Below, piece by piece: positions 5,949 to 7,031 of a stretch of DNA of 7,031 nt. Positions within the stretch are counted from its first letter, which is position 1, and each line of letters opens with the position of its first letter. Source of the DNA: Caulobacter sp. CCH9-E1. GTDB lineage: Bacteria; Pseudomonadota; Alphaproteobacteria; Caulobacterales; Caulobacteraceae. The notes under the pieces are model-generated. The model had not been told where the DNA came from, did no database searches, and saw only the letters and a list, made by a program, of their open reading frames with translations. The DNA is taken from contig NZ_LSJA01000300.1 of NCBI RefSeq assembly GCF_001556515.1, forward strand, positions 1-7,031, given 5' to 3'. Both the position numbers and the translations under genes were made by a program.

Positions 5949-6098
5949 ATGCGTCGTCACCGTCGTTTCCTGTCCGGCGCCTGGAAGGCGTTGGCGTTTT
6001 TCGTGACCGTCCGCGCGGCGGCGCGGCCCTGCCGCTCGCGTCGCGTTCCGCCCGAGGCTCTGGAAGCCCCGTCGGGGCGGCTGAGTGCGCAGTCCTGA
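5949..6098 (+). CDS. Possible 49-residue basic small protein
   Basis: An ATG at 5949 stands eight bases after a near-perfect Shine-Dalgarno, AAGGAGG (5934-5940), the strongest ribosome site in the window. The frame runs 49 codons to TGA at 6096-6098. The product starts MRRHRRFLSGAWKALAFFV: a very basic N-terminus followed by a short hydrophobic patch (about residues 11-21), then an Arg/Pro-rich tail. It is too short for a normal transmembrane helix, though a membrane-associated or amphipathic peptide is possible. It resembles no family I know. It could be co-transcribed with the GH31 gene, which ends 68 bases upstream. High GC makes open frames common, so the ribosome site is the main support. 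Confidence 0.4.
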   Translation: MRRHRRFLSGAWKALAFFVTVRAAARPCRSRRVPPEALEAPSGRLSAQS

Positions 6099-6137
6099 AT
6101 TGAAAGTGATGCATATTGACCGTCAGCCTGTGTCAAA

Positions 6138-6166
6138 TTGAGACAAACTGGTTATCAATTTAGATA
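6138..6166 (+). promoter_or_regulatory. Candidate sigma-70-type promoter in AT-rich flagellin upstream region
   Basis: TTGAGA (6138-6143) and TAGATA (6161-6166) have a 17-base spacer. The start would fall near 6173, inside or at the edge of the dyad at 6174-6192, with a leader of about 165 bases to the flagellin ATG. AT-rich DNA yields such matches by chance, and Caulobacter flagellins are usually sigma-54 driven, so this is tentative. Confidence 0.3.
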
Positions 6167-6173
6167 TAGATGA

Positions 6174-6192
6174 GGTGAATTTCATATTCACC
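6174..6192. repeat. Perfect 7-bp inverted repeat upstream of the flagellin gene
   Basis: GGTGAAT (6174-6180) and ATTCACC (6186-6192) are exact reverse complements around TTCAT. It begins about where transcription from the candidate promoter at 6138-6166 would start, so it could be an operator or the first hairpin of the transcript. Confidence 0.45.
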
Positions 6193-6208
6193 ATTAACAA
6201 TATAGCTC

Positions 6209-6227
6209 GATAACTTAATTCTTTATC
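6209..6227. repeat. GATAA/TTATC inverted repeat
   Basis: GATAA (6209-6213) and TTATC (6223-6227) flank nine bases. This is a second dyad in the AT-rich island, short enough to be chance in such composition. Confidence 0.25.
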
Positions 6228-6273
6228 TTGTTTCTTTAAACGAAGTCGAAAGTACGTTGTCGGATACTGTTCA

Positions 6274-6310
6274 CGGGTAAAACGCCCGCCGGTCGTCAAA
6301 GGGACACCGG
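6274..6310 (+). promoter_or_regulatory. Structured flagellin leader, with a weak sigma-54-like signature
   Basis: Two adjacent stems are possible: CGGG/CCCG (6274-6277 with 6285-6288) and CCGGT/ACCGG (6289-6293 with 6306-6310). The same stretch carries GG (6276-6277), ten bases, then GC (6288-6289), the minimal spacing of a sigma-54 promoter, though the flanks fit the consensus poorly. Caulobacter flagellin leaders are known to be structured targets of the regulator FlbT, and either reading is compatible with that. Confidence 0.35.
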
Positions 6311-6337
6311 AACACCTCGAATAGGAGTTGTTTCGTT

Positions 6338-7031
6338 ATGGCGCTGAACAGCATCAATACGAACTCCGGGGCCATGATCGCCCTGCAAAATCTGAACGCC
6401 ACCAACGCCGAGCTTGGCACCGTCCAACAGCGCATCAACACCGGTAAGAAGGTGGGCAGCGCCAAGGACAACGGCGCCGTCTGGGCCATGTCCAAGACGC
6501 AGTCGGCCAACGCCCAATCGCTGAACTCGGTGAAGGACTCGCTGCAACGCGGTCAGTCCACGATCGACGTGGCCTTGGCCGCCGGCGACACCATCACCGA
6601 CCTGCTCGGCAAGATGAAGGAAAAGGCCCTGGCCGCTTCCGACACCTCGCTGAACACCGCGTCTTTCAACGCGCTGAAGTCGGACTTTGACTCGCTCTAC
6701 AAGCAGATCACCAAGGCCGCTACGAACTCCAAGTTCAACGGCGCCAGCCTGGCCACCGGCTCCGTCGCGTCCATGGTCTTCCTCGCCAACTCGGATGGTT
6801 CGGGCCTGACGGTCACCGCCCAAACCCTGACCGTTGGCGGTCTGGGTCTGAGCGCCACGCCGACCTTCGCCTCCGCCTCCGCGGCGAAGACGATGATCGC
6901 CACCATCGACAAGGCCATCGGCACCGCCACCAACAAGCTGGCCGCCCTCGGCACCGCCTCGATCGGTCTCGACACCCACCTGACCTTCATCGGCAAGCTG
7001 CAAGACAGCCTGGACGCCGGCGTGGGCAACC
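6338..7031 (+). CDS. Beta-type flagellin, C-terminus cut by window edge
   Basis: Structural subunit of the flagellar filament, exported by the flagellar type III apparatus and therefore without a signal peptide. The visible 231 residues open with [20 protein letters not shown], the conserved D0/D1 helix, then [20 protein letters not shown] (D1), a short variable centre around residues 135-185, and the start of the C-terminal D1 helix ([28 protein letters not shown]). The likeness is to Caulobacter FljM/FljN/FljO, about 273 residues long, so roughly 40 residues lie beyond the edge; which paralogue it is cannot be decided. AGGAG (6323-6327) lies ten bases before the ATG. It is probably the first gene of a flagellin cluster continuing right. 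No frameshift is visible. Confidence 0.95.
   Translation, partial: MALNSINTNSGAMIALQNLNATNAELGTVQQRINTGKKVGSAKDNGAVWAMSKTQSANAQSLNSVKDSLQRGQSTIDVALAAGDTITDLLGKMKEKALAASDTSLNTASFNALKSDFDSLYKQITKAATNSKFNGASLATGSVASMVFLANSDGSGLTVTAQTLTVGGLGLSATPTFASASAAKTMIATIDKAIGTATNKLAALGTASIGLDTHLTFIGKLQDSLDAGVGN

Larger units (their letters stand above)
5881..6337. other. Gap between the GH31 gene and flagellin gene
   Basis: These 457 bases contain no gene above 60 codons that I believe. The first part (5881-6100) is GC-rich and holds a leader hairpin and a possible 49-codon ORF. From about 6115 to 6260 composition drops sharply: 36 of the 120 bases at 6121-6240 are G or C. This part carries several dyads and a candidate promoter. 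The last 75 bases are the probable flagellin leader. No hairpin followed by a T-run marks the end of the GH31 transcript. Confidence 0.6.

Noticed and set aside
6066..6078. GCCCC/GGGGC hairpin as a terminator
   Set aside because: It lies inside the possible small ORF and is followed by GGCTGAGTGC, not a T-run.
4879..6114. 411-codon open frame on the minus strand across the GH31 3' half and downstream gap
   Set aside because: Most of it mirrors GH31 codons; its Arg-rich, Ala-rich sequence has no domain, and it would run through the intergenic hairpins.
6296..7003. 235-codon frame antisense to the flagellin gene
   Set aside because: Gly/Val/Arg-rich reverse-frame product; the plus-strand flagellin is unmistakable.

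Overview
The window looks like chromosomal DNA from a Caulobacter or a close relative (Alphaproteobacteria, Caulobacterales). The evidence is very GC-rich coding sequence with strong G/C third positions, and a right-edge gene encoding a short flagellin of the Caulobacter FljM/FljN/FljO (beta-flagellin) type. No rRNA, tRNA, CRISPR array, insertion sequence or phage gene was seen.

Layout: (1) 1-258, minus strand: the N-terminal part of a small LuxR/GerE-type helix-turn-helix regulator that runs off the left edge. (2) 348-2816, minus strand: a galactonate-branch (De Ley-Doudoroff) catabolic cluster read right to left: 2-dehydro-3-deoxygalactonokinase (dgoK), 2-dehydro-3-deoxy-6-phosphogalactonate aldolase (dgoA) five bases later, then, after a 211-base gap with its own candidate promoter, a FadR-subfamily GntR repressor resembling E. 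coli DgoR. A 17-codon upstream ORF overlaps the dgoK start. (3) 2817-3048: a divergent control region with two different operators: a GntR/FadR-like palindrome lying on the dgoK -10 box, and a perfect 16-bp LacI-family-type palindrome just ahead of the plus-strand gene. (4) 3049-5880, plus strand: an exported GH31 glycoside hydrolase with an inserted PA14 domain, the architecture of bacterial xyloglucan alpha-xylosidases. (5) 5881-6337: a region holding a possible 49-codon small ORF whose strong Shine-Dalgarno can be buried in a hairpin, then an island of about 30% GC with several dyads and a candidate promoter, then a structured flagellin leader. (6) 6338-7031, plus strand: a flagellin gene cut by the right edge.

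How the genes may work together: the GH31 enzyme would release monosaccharide from an alpha-linked oligosaccharide (alpha-xylose from xyloglucan is the best guess). The kinase and aldolase would turn galactose-derived 2-keto-3-deoxygalactonate into pyruvate and glyceraldehyde 3-phosphate. Xyloglucan carries both xylose and galactose, so their adjacency makes metabolic sense, but the two operators suggest the halves answer to different inducers. The galactose dehydrogenase, lactonase, galactonate dehydratase, transporter and the presumed LacI-type regulator are not in the window. The flagellin locus is probably unrelated. I see no clearly undescribed system; the best leads are regulatory: the dgoK leader ORF, the structured small ORF, and the AT-rich flagellin control region.
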